From positions 30,951 through 94,950 of the forward strand of contig JAQGNE010000015.1 of assembly GCA_028291985.1 (NCBI GenBank): a DNA stretch of 64,000 bases. Direction: 5' to 3'. The translations under genes and the position numbers were made by a program. Shown here in pieces: positions 26,109-35,779 of the stretch. Numbering within the stretch: the stretch's first letter is position 1; every line of letters begins with the position of its first letter. This DNA is from Polaromonas sp. (GTDB lineage: Bacteria; Pseudomonadota; Gammaproteobacteria; Burkholderiales; Burkholderiaceae_C). The notes beneath the pieces were generated by a model, which was given only the letters and a program-made list of their open reading frames with translations, did not search any database and was not told the origin of the DNA.

Positions 26109-27480
26109 TCAGGCCTCGTCCCTTGGCTTTGTTCAGCTCTTCTTCGGTGGGCACCGCGCCCGGCGTGAAGTAACCGGCAGCCATCTTGGCGTCCATCTCA
26201 ACCTGGGCATCGGCCGGAATCAGGTTGTCAGGAATGTTGATGCGCCGCAGCACCTCGATGCCGGCGCGCGTGATAGCGTCGTATTTCATGTTGCTCATCG
26301 AGACCAGCCGGTGAATGCGGCGTATGCCCAGCCAGTTCAGCACATCGGGCATCAGTTCCTGAAAGCGCATGTCCTGCACGCCTGCCACGCATTCGGTGCG
26401 GTTGAAGTACTGCGCTGCGGTGTCGCCGCCTACCTGGCGCTTGCGCGCGTTGTACACCAGGAATTTGGTGACCTCCCCCAGCGCCCGGCCTTCCTTTCGG
26501 AAGTACGCCACCAAACCCACGCCGCCGCGTTGCGCGCCCTCGATGCATTCTTCGATGGCGTGGGTGAGGTAAGGCCTGCAGGTGCAGATGTCAGAGCCGA
26601 AAACGTCGGAGCCGTTGCATTCGTCATGCACGCGCGCGGTGAGTTCCACATCCGGGTTGGCCAGATCGCGTGGGTTGCCAAAGATGTAGGCGGTAAGGCC
26701 GCCAATCGGCGGCAGAAAGACCTCAAGGTCACTGCGGGTCACCAGCTCGGGATACATGCCGCCGGTCTCCTCGAACAGCACCCGACGCAGGTCGGCTTCG
26801 GTGCAGTTGAAACGCCTGGCAACTTCGGGCAAAAACCAAACCGGCTCTACCGCCACCTTGGTCACCATCGCCGCGCCGCCCGCCGTCAGGAACTTGCCGT
26901 CTGCCTTCAGCCGGCCTGACTGCAGGGCCTCTATGACCTCTGGCAGGATCACATGCGCCTGCGTCACTGCAACAGTGGGCCGGATGTCGTAGCCGGCTGC
27001 AAGTTCAGCGGCAAAGACATCGGCGACCATGGCGCCCCAAGGGTCCATGGCAACGATGCGGCCAGGTTCGCTCCACTGCGGATACGGCCCGATGATATCG
27101 GTCGGTGATGTGTTGGTCAGGTCGGCCTTGTGGCTGGGCGACAGGCCGCCTGATGCGACCGCCAGCGCGCGGTAGATACTGTAAGAGCCGCTGTGCGTTC
27201 CGATGACATTGCGGTGGCTCCTCTTCGTGGTGGTGCCTACCACGGGCCCCCGTTCGGCAGCTGTGGCGGCCGCCCACTGGATAGGCAGCGCACCGTGGCT
27301 CTTGCCGTGCGATGTCAGGCGGATGTGGTGGGAAGCAGCGCCGGAAGAGCGGGTAGGCGGCGTGCCAGGAGGCGCGACTGGAACGCCCGGCGGCATCTGG
27401 GCGCCAGCGTTGTCAGAGGTAACCGATGTAACCGGTGTGCTGGACACTGCGGGAGAGTCTGCTGAGGCTTCGACGGACAT
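26101..27480 (-). CDS. GTP cyclohydrolase II-like protein, URC1-type (uracil catabolism)
   Basis: A 459-residue protein whose C-terminal half is a GTP cyclohydrolase II domain. The zinc triad is present (HDECNGSDVFGSDICTCRPY, three Cys). The motif YFRKEGRALGEVTKFL replaces the QEGRGIGL motif of riboflavin RibA but keeps the catalytic Arg. The N-terminal ~220 residues (THSGSYSIYRALAVASGGL onward) are an extension absent from RibA and characteristic of URC1. The first 45 residues are Pro/Ser/Thr-rich. In yeast, URC1 acts in uracil degradation rather than riboflavin synthesis. The gene is first in the cluster, behind a good promoter. Confidence 0.88.
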   Translation of the reverse strand: MSVEASADSPAVSSTPVTSVTSDNAGAQMPPGVPVAPPGTPPTRSSGAASHHIRLTSHGKSHGALPIQWAAATAAERGPVVGTTTKRSHRNVIGTHSGSYSIYRALAVASGGLSPSHKADLTNTSPTDIIGPYPQWSEPGRIVAMDPWGAMVADVFAAELAAGYDIRPTVAVTQAHVILPEVIEALQSGRLKADGKFLTAGGAAMVTKVAVEPVWFLPEVARRFNCTEADLRRVLFEETGGMYPELVTRSDLEVFLPPIGGLTAYIFGNPRDLANPDVELTARVHDECNGSDVFGSDICTCRPYLTHAIEECIEGAQRGGVGLVAYFRKEGRALGEVTKFLVYNARKRQVGGDTAAQYFNRTECVAGVQDMRFQELMPDVLNWLGIRRIHRLVSMSNMKYDAITRAGIEVLRRINIPDNLIPADAQVEMDAKMAAGYFTPGAVPTEEELNKAKGRGLNA

Positions 27481-27500
27481 GGGTGACCCTTAAAAAAGCC

Positions 27501-27529
27501 AATGTAACGATGCAGCTGTGCATTGACAA
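27501..27529 (-). promoter_or_regulatory. sigma70-type promoter of the URC cluster
   Basis: On the minus strand, -35 TTGTCA (27524-27529) and -10 TACATT (27501-27506) are separated by exactly 17 bp and point at URC1, whose ATG is at 27480. Transcription would start near 27494, giving a very short leader. Confidence 0.65.
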
Positions 27530-27548
27530 GGCTCGTCGCTTTAAAGGG

Positions 27549-27564
27549 GTCGCAAAATTGCGAC
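27549..27564. promoter_or_regulatory. palindrome upstream of the URC promoter
   Basis: GTCGCAA-AA-TTGCGAC is a perfect 7-bp inverted repeat with a 2-bp spacer, beginning 20 bp upstream of the -35 box. The position suits a transcription factor, perhaps an activator. No regulator gene lies next to the cluster. Confidence 0.5.
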
Positions 27565-27760
27565 ATTGGCGGCGCGCTGTCGGGACGCCAGGCCGTCCTT
27601 GCACGCGGTTGATAGTCCCGCTGAATCTGAGACTTGGAGCTGCTCGGACAAGGCCAACGCGTGAGTACAAGCTCATGCGTGACGTAACAACCTGCCTGCC
27701 ACATGCATGGGCGTCATAAAACTCCCACAAAAAGTAAATACAGTGGGGCTGTCAGATCTG

Positions 27761-27774
27761 CACCAATTTTGGTG
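27761..27774. promoter_or_regulatory. palindrome upstream of the GDPD gene
   Basis: CACCAA-TT-TTGGTG is a perfect 14-bp palindrome, 52 bp before the ATG at 27826. It lies in the 345-bp divergent region that otherwise contains only the URC promoter and its palindrome. An operator role is plausible but unsupported. Confidence 0.35.
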
Positions 27775-27825
27775 GGATGCCACTGTACGCAGATGTCTGG
27801 CATATCAAACTCAAGGAGACAAATC

Positions 27826-28977
27826 ATGAAAAACAACAACCGGATTCAAGTCACGCTGGTGGCTTTGGTATCGGGTTTCGTGCTGACCGCTTGCGGCGGC
27901 GGCGACGTGTCATCCCCGCTCGCGGTGTGGCCGCCGGTTCCTACGCTGATTGCGCATAGGGGTGCCTCGGCACTGCGGCCCGAGCACACCCTGGCCGCGT
28001 ACACGCAGGCTATCGAGGATGGTGCGAACATCATCGAGCCTGACCTGGTCGCCACCCGCGACGGCGTGCTGGTGGCGCGCCACGAAAACGCAATAGCCAT
28101 CCTCAATGCAGACGGTAGCGTGCGCGAAGCCACCACCGATATCGTGGACCGTCCGGAGTTCGCGTCGCGCCGTACGACAAAAACCATCGACGGCACCGCG
28201 ATTACCGGATGGTTTACCGAAGACCTGACGCTGGCCGAGCTGAAAACCCTGCGCGCGCGGGAGCGCATCCCCCTTGTTCGGCCTGCCAATACCGCTTTCA
28301 ACGGTCAGTTTCAGGTTCCGACGCTTCAGGAGGTGATTGACCTTGCGAAGTCCAAATCGATTGAAAAAGGCCGCACGATCGGTATCTATCCTGAGACCAA
28401 GCATCCCACCTATTTCAAGTCCATCGGCCTGCCGCTGGAGCGGCGCCTGATCGATGTGCTGGCGCAAAACGACTGGAACTCCAAAGACGCGCCGGTGTTC
28501 ATCCAGTCGTTCGAAGTGGCCAATCTGAAGGAAATACGCACCCTGACCAGCGCACGTATCGTGCAGCTTCTGGCATCCAGCGGACGGCCTTTCGATTTTG
28601 TCGCGGCAGGTGCCGCTGAAACCCGAAGCTATGCTGACCTGATCACACCGGCTGGTCTGCGTGAGGTTGCCAGCTACGCCAACGGTATCGGTCCCAGTAA
28701 GGACATGGTGATTCCACTGACTGGCGGTAACCTGGCCACACCAACCGCGTTGGTGACCAATGCAAAAGCAGCCAACCTGCTGGTGCATATCTACACCTTG
28801 CGCCCGGAAAACAACTTCTTGCCGACCAACCTGAAGCGGCCACCTGTGACCGACAACACGGTTCGCGGCGACAGCATCACCGAGATTCAGACGTTCTTGC
28901 AGGCTGGCGTTGACGGCTTTTTTACCGACGACTCAGCGGTAGGACGTGAAGCCATTCGCACTTTTGTACGGCGATAG
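27826..28977 (+). CDS. glpQ: glycerophosphodiester phosphodiesterase lipoprotein
   Basis: A 383-residue periplasmic GDPD-family enzyme that releases glycerol-3-phosphate from glycerophosphodiesters. The N-terminus is a lipoprotein signal (QVTLVALVSGFVLTACGGG, lipobox L-T-A-C). The catalytic start TLIAHRGASALRPEHTLAAY followed by GANIIEPDLVATRDGVLVARH supplies the His, Arg, Glu and Asp residues of the family, and the C-terminus has QAGVDGFFTDDSAVG. It resembles GlpQ rather than the short UgpQ form. The start at 27826 has an AAGGAGA ribosome binding site; the frame upstream is open to 27703 but unlikely to be translated. Confidence 0.9.
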   Translation: MKNNNRIQVTLVALVSGFVLTACGGGDVSSPLAVWPPVPTLIAHRGASALRPEHTLAAYTQAIEDGANIIEPDLVATRDGVLVARHENAIAILNADGSVREATTDIVDRPEFASRRTTKTIDGTAITGWFTEDLTLAELKTLRARERIPLVRPANTAFNGQFQVPTLQEVIDLAKSKSIEKGRTIGIYPETKHPTYFKSIGLPLERRLIDVLAQNDWNSKDAPVFIQSFEVANLKEIRTLTSARIVQLLASSGRPFDFVAAGAAETRSYADLITPAGLREVASYANGIGPSKDMVIPLTGGNLATPTALVTNAKAANLLVHIYTLRPENNFLPTNLKRPPVTDNTVRGDSITEIQTFLQAGVDGFFTDDSAVGREAIRTFVRR

Positions 28978-28985
28978 GCGTGTTG

Positions 28986-29010
28986 CAAAAGCGCAGTTTC
29001 AGCGCTTTTT
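28986..29010. terminator. bidirectional terminator between convergent genes
   Basis: CAAAAGCGC / GCGCTTTTTG form a stem with loop AGTTTCA and T-runs on both strands. The loop contains the stop codon of the minus-strand HerA-like gene. It separates it from the GDPD gene. Confidence 0.65.
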
Positions 29011-30528
29011 GCCACCAAAAATGCTCCCCAGCACACCGCGAATGATTTCGCGGCCGACAGCTGAGCCCATGGTGCGAACGGCTGACTTGGCCATGCTCTG
29101 CGCCAGGCCGTCATGCTTGCCACCACGCGGGCCGGTAGTTCCAAACAGCATGTCGTTGAGTCCGCCCATCAGGCCGCCGGATTCGGTCTTGCCAGCGGCA
29201 CCGCCGTTTGGCAGTGCTGCAGCGCTGTCTGCGGCTGCCTCGGCGCGGGCCTGAAGCTTTTCATAGGCAGATTCCCGGTCCTCGGTTTTTTCATACACCC
29301 CGGCGACCAGTGAATCTTTCAGCAGGTCCTGCCGTTGCGCGCCGGTGATCGGGCCGATCTGGCTGCCCGGCGGCAGCACGAACACACGCTCGGTCACGCT
29401 GGGCCTGCCTTTGCTATCCAAAAAGCTCACCAGTGCCTCACCCACCGCCAATTCGGTGATGGCGGTTTCGATATCCAGCCCCGGTTTTTGGCGCATGGTC
29501 TGCGCGGTTGCCTTGACGGCTTTCTGGTCACGCGGCGTAAAGGCGCGTAAGGCGTGCTGGACACGGTTGCCCAGCTGCGCCAGCACCGTGTCAGGTATAT
29601 CCAGCGGGTTTTGCGTGACGAAATAAACGCCGACACCTTTTGATCGCACCAGCCGGACGACAAGCTCAATCCGCTCGATCAGGACCTTGGGCGCTTCGTT
29701 GAACAGCAGGTGCGCCTCGTCGAAAAAGAACACCAGCTTCGGCTTTTCCGGATCGCCGATCTCGGGTAGGTGCTCAAAGAGTTCTGAGAGCATCCACAGC
29801 AAAAAGGTTGCGTACAGTCGCGGCGAATTCATCAGCTTGTCGGCGGCCAGTATGTTGACCATGCCGCGGCCTTCGCTGTCGGTTTGTATCAGATCGCTGA
29901 TGTTCAGCATGGGCTCGCCGAAAAATTTGTCGCCGCCCTGGCTTTCGATCTGCAGCAGGCCACGCTGGATGGCGCCTACGCTCGCGGCGCTGACATTGCC
30001 GTACTGCGTGGTGAACTCGCCAGCGTTGTTGCCGACATATTGCAGCATGGCGCGCAGATCCCTGAGGTCCAGCAGCAGCATGCCGTTGTCGTCGGCAATC
30101 TTGAACACCAGGTTCAGCACGCCAGCCTGCGTTTCGTTGAGATTGAGCATCCGGCCCAGCAGCAGCGGGCCCATGTCAGACACCGTGGCACGCACCGGGT
30201 GGCCCTGCACGCCGAACACATCCCAGAGCGTTGCCGGACACCGCTTGGATACCGGCGTTTCAATGCCGCGTTCTGCCAGCACTGCCGCCATTTTGCCGTC
30301 GATGTTGCCAGCCTGGCTGACGCCGGTCAGGTCACCTTTTACGTCGGCCATGAAGACCGGCACCCCGATATTCGAAAAATTCTCGGCCAGGGTCTGCAGG
30401 GTGACGGTTTTCCCGGTGCCGGTCGCACCGGTGATCAACCCGTGCCGGTTGGCCAGGCCGGGCAGCAGCTCGCAATTGACGAAAGCGTTACGGGCTATCA
30501 GCAGGGGGGATGTCGATGATTCGGCCAT
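28999..30528 (-). CDS. HerA-like helicase, DUF853 (YjgR) family ATPase
   Basis: A 509-residue P-loop ATPase with Walker A GATGTGKT (34-41), a Walker B region [20 protein letters not shown], and [20 protein letters not shown] as sensor-like motif. The N-terminal [20 protein letters not shown] and the [20 protein letters not shown] segment are typical of DUF853 proteins such as E. coli YjgR. The C-terminal ~80 residues are a Gly/Ala-rich region ending in [12 protein letters not shown]. HerA relatives are DNA-translocating hexamers, but the role of this subgroup is not established. It is divergent from yebC. Confidence 0.9.
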   Translation of the reverse strand: MAESSTSPLLIARNAFVNCELLPGLANRHGLITGATGTGKTVTLQTLAENFSNIGVPVFMADVKGDLTGVSQAGNIDGKMAAVLAERGIETPVSKRCPATLWDVFGVQGHPVRATVSDMGPLLLGRMLNLNETQAGVLNLVFKIADDNGMLLLDLRDLRAMLQYVGNNAGEFTTQYGNVSAASVGAIQRGLLQIESQGGDKFFGEPMLNISDLIQTDSEGRGMVNILAADKLMNSPRLYATFLLWMLSELFEHLPEIGDPEKPKLVFFFDEAHLLFNEAPKVLIERIELVVRLVRSKGVGVYFVTQNPLDIPDTVLAQLGNRVQHALRAFTPRDQKAVKATAQTMRQKPGLDIETAITELAVGEALVSFLDSKGRPSVTERVFVLPPGSQIGPITGAQRQDLLKDSLVAGVYEKTEDRESAYEKLQARAEAAADSAAALPNGGAAGKTESGGLMGGLNDMLFGTTGPRGGKHDGLAQSMAKSAVRTMGSAVGREIIRGVLGSIFGGKKR

Positions 30529-30637
30529 AAGGGTTCCAGGTAGGCGAGGAGGGTGAATGCAAGGCGAGGTAAAGGCGGAAAAGTAAAATGCGCGTGTAGA
30601 TTAAATCAATTAGTCGTTTCCTTGAAGGATTGAACTC

Positions 30638-31363
30638 GTGGCTGGTCATAGTAAATGGGCGAATATTCAGCACCGCAAGGGCCGCCAGGATGAAAAACGC
30701 CAGCGTATCTGGACACGCGTGATGCGCGAGATCATGGTCGCAGCGCGCATGGGCGGCGGCGACCTGGGAACCAATCCGCGGCTGCGTCTGGCAGTGGACA
30801 AGGCCAAGGCAGCCAACATGCCGTCTGAAAACGTCAAGTACGGCATTGCCAAGGCCACCGGCAACCTGGAAGGCGTGCAATACGAAGAAGTACGCTACGA
30901 AGGCTATGGAATTGGCGGCGCTGCGATCATCGTGGACTGCATGACCGACAACCGGGTACGCACGGTTGCGGAAGTCAGGCACGCGTTTTCAAAGCACGGC
31001 GGCAACATGGGCACCGAAGGCTCCGTGGCCTTTCAGTTCAAGCACTGCGGTCAGTTGATATTTGCGCCGGGCACGAGCGAAGACAAGGTCATGGAAATAG
31101 CACTGGAGGCAGGAGGCGACGATGTGATCGCGCATGAGGATGGCGCCATCGAGGTGCTGACGCCTTATGCCGGGTTCGAGACGGTAAAAGACGCGTTGGA
31201 GGCGGCCGGACTCAAGGCCGAGCTTGCCGAGGTGACGATGAGAGCCGACAACGCCATCGAGATGTCAGGCACCGACGCGGCACGCATGCAAAAGCTGCTG
31301 GATGTGCTGGAAGACCTGGACGACACGCAAAACGTGTTTCACAACGCTGCACTTTCTGAATAA
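30638..31363 (+). CDS. yebC: YebC/PmpR family regulator
   Basis: A 241-residue YebC/PmpR/TACO1 protein, known as a transcriptional regulator in some bacteria and increasingly linked to translation of polyproline stretches. The N-terminus [20 protein letters not shown] is diagnostic, with [20 protein letters not shown] and [20 protein letters not shown] following. It starts the conserved run yebC-purD-hemF-nadD-rsfS-rlmH. Only 19 bp separate it from purD, so they are probably co-transcribed. The start at 30638 is a GTG after the GAAGGA ribosome binding site. Confidence 0.95.
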   Translation: MAGHSKWANIQHRKGRQDEKRQRIWTRVMREIMVAARMGGGDLGTNPRLRLAVDKAKAANMPSENVKYGIAKATGNLEGVQYEEVRYEGYGIGGAAIIVDCMTDNRVRTVAEVRHAFSKHGGNMGTEGSVAFQFKHCGQLIFAPGTSEDKVMEIALEAGGDDVIAHEDGAIEVLTPYAGFETVKDALEAAGLKAELAEVTMRADNAIEMSGTDAARMQKLLDVLEDLDDTQNVFHNAALSE

Positions 31364-31382
31364 CAAACAAGAGAATCGACAC

Positions 31383-32675
31383 ATGAAAGTACTGGTAGTG
31401 GGCGGCGGTGGCCGCGAGCATGCGCTGGCGTGGAAGCTGGCGCAGTCGCCCAAGGTGCAGGCGGTTTACGTCGCACCGGGCAATGGCGGTACAGCGCTGG
31501 ACAGTCGGCTTGAAAACGTCAACATCACCGATGTGCACGCGCTGCGCGAGTGGGCAGCGGCCGAAAAGATTGCCTTGACGGTGGTGGGCCCTGAGCAACC
31601 CCTGGCAGCAGGCATCGTTGATGAATTCCGCGCGCATGGCTTGCGGGTGTTTGGGCCGACCAAGGCTGCCGCGCAGCTGGAAAGCTCGAAGGCGTTTTCA
31701 AAAGCATTCATGAAGCGCCACGGCATTCCGACGGCCGACTATGAAACCTTTACAGATGCGGTGGCAGCCCATGCCTACGTCGATGAAAAAGGCGCGCCCA
31801 TCGTCGTCAAGGCCGATGGCCTGGCCGCTGGCAAGGGCGTGGTGGTGGCCATGACGCTGCATGAAGCGCACGAGGCAATTGAATTCATGCTGGCGCCCGA
31901 CGCGGATTTCAACCCATTGGGCGTTACCCACAACGCGGGTGGTGCACGGGTTGTGATCGAGGAATTTCTGCAGGGCGAAGAGGCCAGCTTCATCGTCATG
32001 TGTGACGGCAAGAATGTGCTGCCCATGGCCACCAGCCAGGACCACAAACGCCTGCTCGATGGCGACCAGGGGCCCAACACCGGCGGTATGGGCGCGTATT
32101 CGCCGGCTCCCGTGGTGACGCCCGAAGTGCATGGGCGTGCGATGCGTGAAATCATCGTGCCGACCATCAGAGGCATGGAAAAAGACGGCATCGTCTTCAC
32201 CGGTTTCCTGTACGCCGGCCTGATGATCGACGCGCGGGGCAGGGTCAAGACGCTTGAATTCAACTGCCGCATGGGCGACCCCGAGACACAGCCCATCATG
32301 ATGCGTTTGAAGACCGATTTATATGACGTGATGATGGCGGCCACCTCGGGCACGCTGGACCAGATCGAGCTGGACTGGGATCGACGGCCAGCCCTCGGCG
32401 TGGTGATGGCTGCGCACGGCTATCCGCTGCAGCCGCGAAAGGGCGATGTCATCCATGGCTTGCCCCAGGCTTCTGACGACGCGGTGGTGTTTCATGCGGG
32501 CACCAGCAAGCAGGACATCGGCACGGTGACGTCAGGTGGCCGGGTGTTGTGCGTGACGGCGCTAGGCAGTACCGTCAAGGCTGCGCAGCACCGGGCCTAC
32601 GAGGTCGCGCAAGGCATCGCTTTCGATGGCGCCCAGTTCCGCAAGGACATTGGCCACCGGGCAGTAAAGCCTTGA
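31383..32675 (+). CDS. purD: phosphoribosylamine-glycine ligase
   Basis: ATP-grasp enzyme of purine synthesis joining glycine to phosphoribosylamine; 430 residues. Start [20 protein letters not shown], then [16 protein letters not shown], the ATP-grasp [35 protein letters not shown], and metal ligands in [15 protein letters not shown]. The longer frame from 31302 overlaps yebC and is rejected. The stop overlaps the hemF ATG by one base (TGATG). Confidence 0.97.
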   Translation: MKVLVVGGGGREHALAWKLAQSPKVQAVYVAPGNGGTALDSRLENVNITDVHALREWAAAEKIALTVVGPEQPLAAGIVDEFRAHGLRVFGPTKAAAQLESSKAFSKAFMKRHGIPTADYETFTDAVAAHAYVDEKGAPIVVKADGLAAGKGVVVAMTLHEAHEAIEFMLAPDADFNPLGVTHNAGGARVVIEEFLQGEEASFIVMCDGKNVLPMATSQDHKRLLDGDQGPNTGGMGAYSPAPVVTPEVHGRAMREIIVPTIRGMEKDGIVFTGFLYAGLMIDARGRVKTLEFNCRMGDPETQPIMMRLKTDLYDVMMAATSGTLDQIELDWDRRPALGVVMAAHGYPLQPRKGDVIHGLPQASDDAVVFHAGTSKQDIGTVTSGGRVLCVTALGSTVKAAQHRAYEVAQGIAFDGAQFRKDIGHRAVKP

Positions 32676-33595
32676 TGCAGGCGGTTGATCCTTTGGTGGT
32701 CCGCCACTTCTTGCTGGATCTGCAGGGGCGCATCAGCGGCGCTGTCAGCGCAATCGATGGTCACGCATTTGTGCAGGACGCCTGGGCAAAGGCGCCCGGC
32801 GAGTCTTTGCAGGGAAACGGCGTCACGCAGATTCTGGAAAAGGGCGCGGTTTTTGAGCGCGCCGGCTGCGGTTTTTCTCATGTGCGCGGCCAGCGTCTGC
32901 CGCCTTCTGCATCGCATCACCGGCCCGAGCTGGCCGGAGCGCCTTTCGAGGCGATGGGCGTGTCGCTGGTATTCCATCCGCGCAATCCGTATGTCCCTAC
33001 TGTCCATATGAATGTTCGCATGCTGGCAGCCACGCCGTCTGGCGGCGGGCCGCCGGTGTGCTGGTTTGGCGGCGGCATGGACCTGACCCCGTATTATGGT
33101 TTTGACGAGGATGCAATTCATTTTCACCAGGTCTGCAAGGCTGCATTGGCGCCGTTTGGCAGCGACAAATATCCGCGCTTCAAGCAGTGGTGTGACGAGT
33201 ACTTTTACCTCAAGCATCGTCACGAGCAGCGCGGCGTGGGCGGTGTTTTTTTTGATGACTTTCATGAACTGGGCGCTGAGCAGAGCTTTGCCATGATGCA
33301 GGGCGTTGCCAACTCGTTTCTGGCGGCTTACCTGCCGATTGTCGACAAACGCAAGGACATGCCCTATGGCGAGCGCGAACGGGACTTCCAACTTTACCGG
33401 CGCGGCAGATATGTGGAGTTCAACCTGGTCTGGGACCGCGGCACCCACTTTGGGCTTCAGTCCGGTGGACGCACCGAGTCGATCCTGATGTCCATGCCGC
33501 CATTGGCCAGCTGGTCATACCAGCGACCTGTCGAGGCTGGCTCGCACGAGGCCCGTCTGTACAGCGACTATCTTGTGAGGCGGGACTGGGTTTGA
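32675..33595 (+). CDS. hemF: oxygen-dependent coproporphyrinogen III oxidase
   Basis: Aerobic haem-biosynthesis enzyme converting coproporphyrinogen III to protoporphyrinogen IX; 306 residues, the usual size. Conserved blocks: [68 protein letters not shown], and [20 protein letters not shown]. The ATG overlaps the purD stop, and the gene ends in TTGA, where nadD starts with TTG. Its use implies aerobic growth. Confidence 0.97.
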   Translation: MQAVDPLVVRHFLLDLQGRISGAVSAIDGHAFVQDAWAKAPGESLQGNGVTQILEKGAVFERAGCGFSHVRGQRLPPSASHHRPELAGAPFEAMGVSLVFHPRNPYVPTVHMNVRMLAATPSGGGPPVCWFGGGMDLTPYYGFDEDAIHFHQVCKAALAPFGSDKYPRFKQWCDEYFYLKHRHEQRGVGGVFFDDFHELGAEQSFAMMQGVANSFLAAYLPIVDKRKDMPYGERERDFQLYRRGRYVEFNLVWDRGTHFGLQSGGRTESILMSMPPLASWSYQRPVEAGSHEARLYSDYLVRRDWV

Positions 33596-34227
33596 GCCCG
33601 GCCGGCGCTTTGCCCCATGGCAGGCGAATCGGGGTGTTTGGCGGCGCTTTTGATCCTCCGCACAATGCCCATCTCGCGCTGGCCCGTACTGCACTGCAGA
33701 AACTGGCGCTTGACCAGCTGCTGATTGTTCCAACCGGGCACGCCTGGCACAAGGCCAGGACGCTGACCGCACCCGGCCACCGTCTGGCGATGGCCAAGCT
33801 GGCCTTTTCAAGCCTGCCTGGCGCCTTCGTGGACGCGCGAGAAATAGAGCGGCCCGGCCCCACGTTCACCATCGATACGCTGCAGGCTCTGCAGGCAGAA
33901 AACCCCGGGGCGCAGCTGCACCTCATCATGGGTGCCGATCAGTTTGCCGCTTTCCGCCAATGGCACCGCTGGCAAGCCATTGTGGATATTGCTATAATAT
34001 GTATAGCTGATCGCGCTGTATCAGCGGGGGCGAGGGCTGGTTTTGATGCATATTCTGGGTATCAGGACCGTTTTTTGTCACTGCCCATGCCGCTGATGCC
34101 TGTGAGCGCTACCGAGATTCGCCAGACGCTTGCCACCAATCCCGGCTATGCCGAGCGTCTTTCGGGCACGCTTTCGCCCGCGGTTGCGCGTTATATTTCA
34201 AGCCATCGCCTGTATTCGTCCGTTTAA
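33592..34227 (+). CDS. nadD: nicotinate-nucleotide adenylyltransferase
   Basis: Adenylyltransferase of NAD synthesis, 211 residues. Motifs: [20 protein letters not shown] (HxGH-like), [33 protein letters not shown], and [11 protein letters not shown] near the C-terminus. The start is a TTG at 33592 overlapping the hemF stop, since no ATG lies close; this is inferred from the required N-terminal beta strand. Residues 134-154 are encoded by a palindromic repeat copy with unusual AT-rich codons (GCT ATA ATA TGT ATA GCT). Confidence 0.93.
   Translation: MSPAGALPHGRRIGVFGGAFDPPHNAHLALARTALQKLALDQLLIVPTGHAWHKARTLTAPGHRLAMAKLAFSSLPGAFVDAREIERPGPTFTIDTLQALQAENPGAQLHLIMGADQFAAFRQWHRWQAIVDIAIICIADRAVSAGARAGFDAYSGYQDRFLSLPMPLMPVSATEIRQTLATNPGYAERLSGTLSPAVARYISSHRLYSSV
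33991..34053 (+). repeat. 63-bp palindromic repeat, in-frame copy in nadD
   Basis: The copy has GCTAT-N7-ATAGCT, followed by GGGGGCGAGGGCTGG and TTTTGATGC. It encodes [18 protein letters not shown] (from residue 134), in sense orientation and in the frame used by URC4 and the ABC-F gene. The total NadD length is not clearly enlarged, so replacement of variable sequence is likelier than simple insertion. Confidence 0.6.
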
Positions 34228-34245
34228 TTTCATATAAAGCCCTGC

Positions 34246-35112
34246 ATGACCACTACCCCTGGCAAAACCTCCAGCTCTCTCGACAAAAAAGACGTGCAGA
34301 AACTGCAGCGCGCCATCATTGACGGTCTGGAAGATGTGAAGGCCCAGGACATTCAGGTGTTTGATACCGAACACATCACCTCGTTGTTCGAGCGTGTGAT
34401 CGTGGCTTCGGGCACGTCAAACCGACAGACAAAAGCACTTGCGGCCAGTGTGCGGGATGCGGTGCGTGACGCAGGCTTTTCCAAGCCGCGTATCGAAGGC
34501 GAGGAGAACGGCGAGTGGATCATTGTGGATTGCGGCGCAGCAGTTGCGCACATCATGCAGCCGACCATCCGCCAGTATTACCACCTGGAGGAGTTGTGGG
34601 GCGAAAAGCCCGTCAAGTTGAAGCTGGGAGCACCGGCACCGGTTGCCAAAGCGGCTGCTAAAAGCGAGACCAAATCAGAACCCAAGGCTGCGGCCAAAGC
34701 TGCCGTCAAGACCCGGCTGGGCGCTGCCAAGCCCTTGCGCAAGAAGGCGGCGGCGCCGAAACCGCCGGTGCGCGACCATGAGCCAGGCTATATCGGAAAG
34801 CTGGGCAAGACCAGCGACTGGACCGCCAGGCGCAATGAAACGGCACCGGTTGAAGAGCCACCTGCCAAACCGGCACGTGCCACGCGCGCTGCGGCCGGCG
34901 CTAAAACCGTTGCCAAAAAAGCCGCTGCGCGAACCGCTTCGACAGCGCCGCTCGTAAAGGTTGGGGAGCCGAAAAAATCACCGACCAGGACAGCGGCCGC
35001 GAAAAAGGCGCCTGCCAAAAAAGCGGCCGCCAAGAAAGTAGCGGTGAAGGCAGCAGCCAAAACCACGGCCAAAAAGCCTACCGCCCGTAAGACCGCTTCC
35101 CGGAGCGAATGA
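34246..35112 (+). CDS. rsfS: ribosome silencing factor RsfS with long basic tail
   Basis: RsfS binds ribosomal protein L14 and blocks subunit joining in starvation. The N-terminal ~115 residues are the conserved domain ([53 protein letters not shown] and [12 protein letters not shown]). After about residue 125 the protein continues with ~165 residues almost wholly Ala, Lys, Pro, Arg and Thr, such as [20 protein letters not shown]. The usual length is 105-130, so the tail more than doubles it. It resembles H1-like histone tails and probably binds rRNA or DNA. The gene overlaps rlmH by 4 bp. Confidence 0.92.
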   Translation: MTTTPGKTSSSLDKKDVQKLQRAIIDGLEDVKAQDIQVFDTEHITSLFERVIVASGTSNRQTKALAASVRDAVRDAGFSKPRIEGEENGEWIIVDCGAAVAHIMQPTIRQYYHLEELWGEKPVKLKLGAPAPVAKAAAKSETKSEPKAAAKAAVKTRLGAAKPLRKKAAAPKPPVRDHEPGYIGKLGKTSDWTARRNETAPVEEPPAKPARATRAAAGAKTVAKKAAARTASTAPLVKVGEPKKSPTRTAAAKKAPAKKAAAKKVAVKAAAKTTAKKPTARKTASRSE

Positions 35113-35585
35113 AGCTCACGATCGTTGCGGTCGGGCTCAAGGTTCCTGACTGGGCACAAACTGCGTACGACGATTACGCCAAGCGATTCCCGCCGGAAAT
35201 CAGGGTCGAGTTGCGGGCAGTGAAAACCGAGCCGCGAGCCTCAAAGACACTGGATGGGCTGCTAGCTGCTGAACGGGCCCGCATTGAAGAGGCCATCTCC
35301 CGTCAGTCACGCGGTGTGCATGTGGTGGCGCTGGACGAGCGGGGTACAGCGGTTACTACAGTCGCTCTGGCGGAACGCCTGAAATCCTGGCAGCTGTCTG
35401 GTGACGATGTCGCTATCGTGATCGGCGGGCCAGATGGCCTGGACGGTGCGTTCAAAAAAGCCGCTCACGAGCGCATTCGCTTGTCCGACCTGACATTGCC
35501 GCATGCCATGGTGCGTGTACTGCTGATCGAGCAGCTCTACCGTGCATGGAGCATCACCATCAACCATCCCTACCATCGCGAATAG
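35109..35585 (+). CDS. rlmH: 23S rRNA (pseudouridine1915-N3)-methyltransferase
   Basis: SPOUT methyltransferase acting on helix 69 of 23S rRNA; 158 residues, typical. Motifs: [28 protein letters not shown], the knotted SAM site [20 protein letters not shown], and the C-terminal [20 protein letters not shown]. Its start overlaps the rsfS stop (ATGA), the usual pairing of these ribosome-related genes. The following 194 bp hold an imperfect hairpin (GCTGCGT / ACGCAGC near 35591) and no gene. Confidence 0.97.
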   Translation: MKLTIVAVGLKVPDWAQTAYDDYAKRFPPEIRVELRAVKTEPRASKTLDGLLAAERARIEEAISRQSRGVHVVALDERGTAVTTVALAERLKSWQLSGDDVAIVIGGPDGLDGAFKKAAHERIRLSDLTLPHAMVRVLLIEQLYRAWSITINHPYHRE

Positions 35586-35779
35586 CGCTTGCTGCGTGTC
35601 TCAAATAGAGGTGACGCAGCAGCTGCTTTCGTGGCATCTGGCGATGAACAAGGTCTGCGCATGTCACCCGGTCCCTGCGTCGATGCCGCCGAGCCAACCG
35701 GTGCGCCACCATGCCGAGCACTTGCTGGATAGTTTCTCCAAATTTCAATTACTGCATAGCCTGAAGGCCGGCCCCTCAC

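Noticed and set aside
27749..27766. A Pho box before the GDPD gene
   Set aside because: CTGTCA is followed by CTG, but the 11-bp periodicity and second half-site of a PhoB box are not met.
35586..35632. ATAGCGCTTGC after rlmH as another repeat copy
   Set aside because: It lacks the GCTAY-N7 half and the second arm; it is only an imperfect hairpin.
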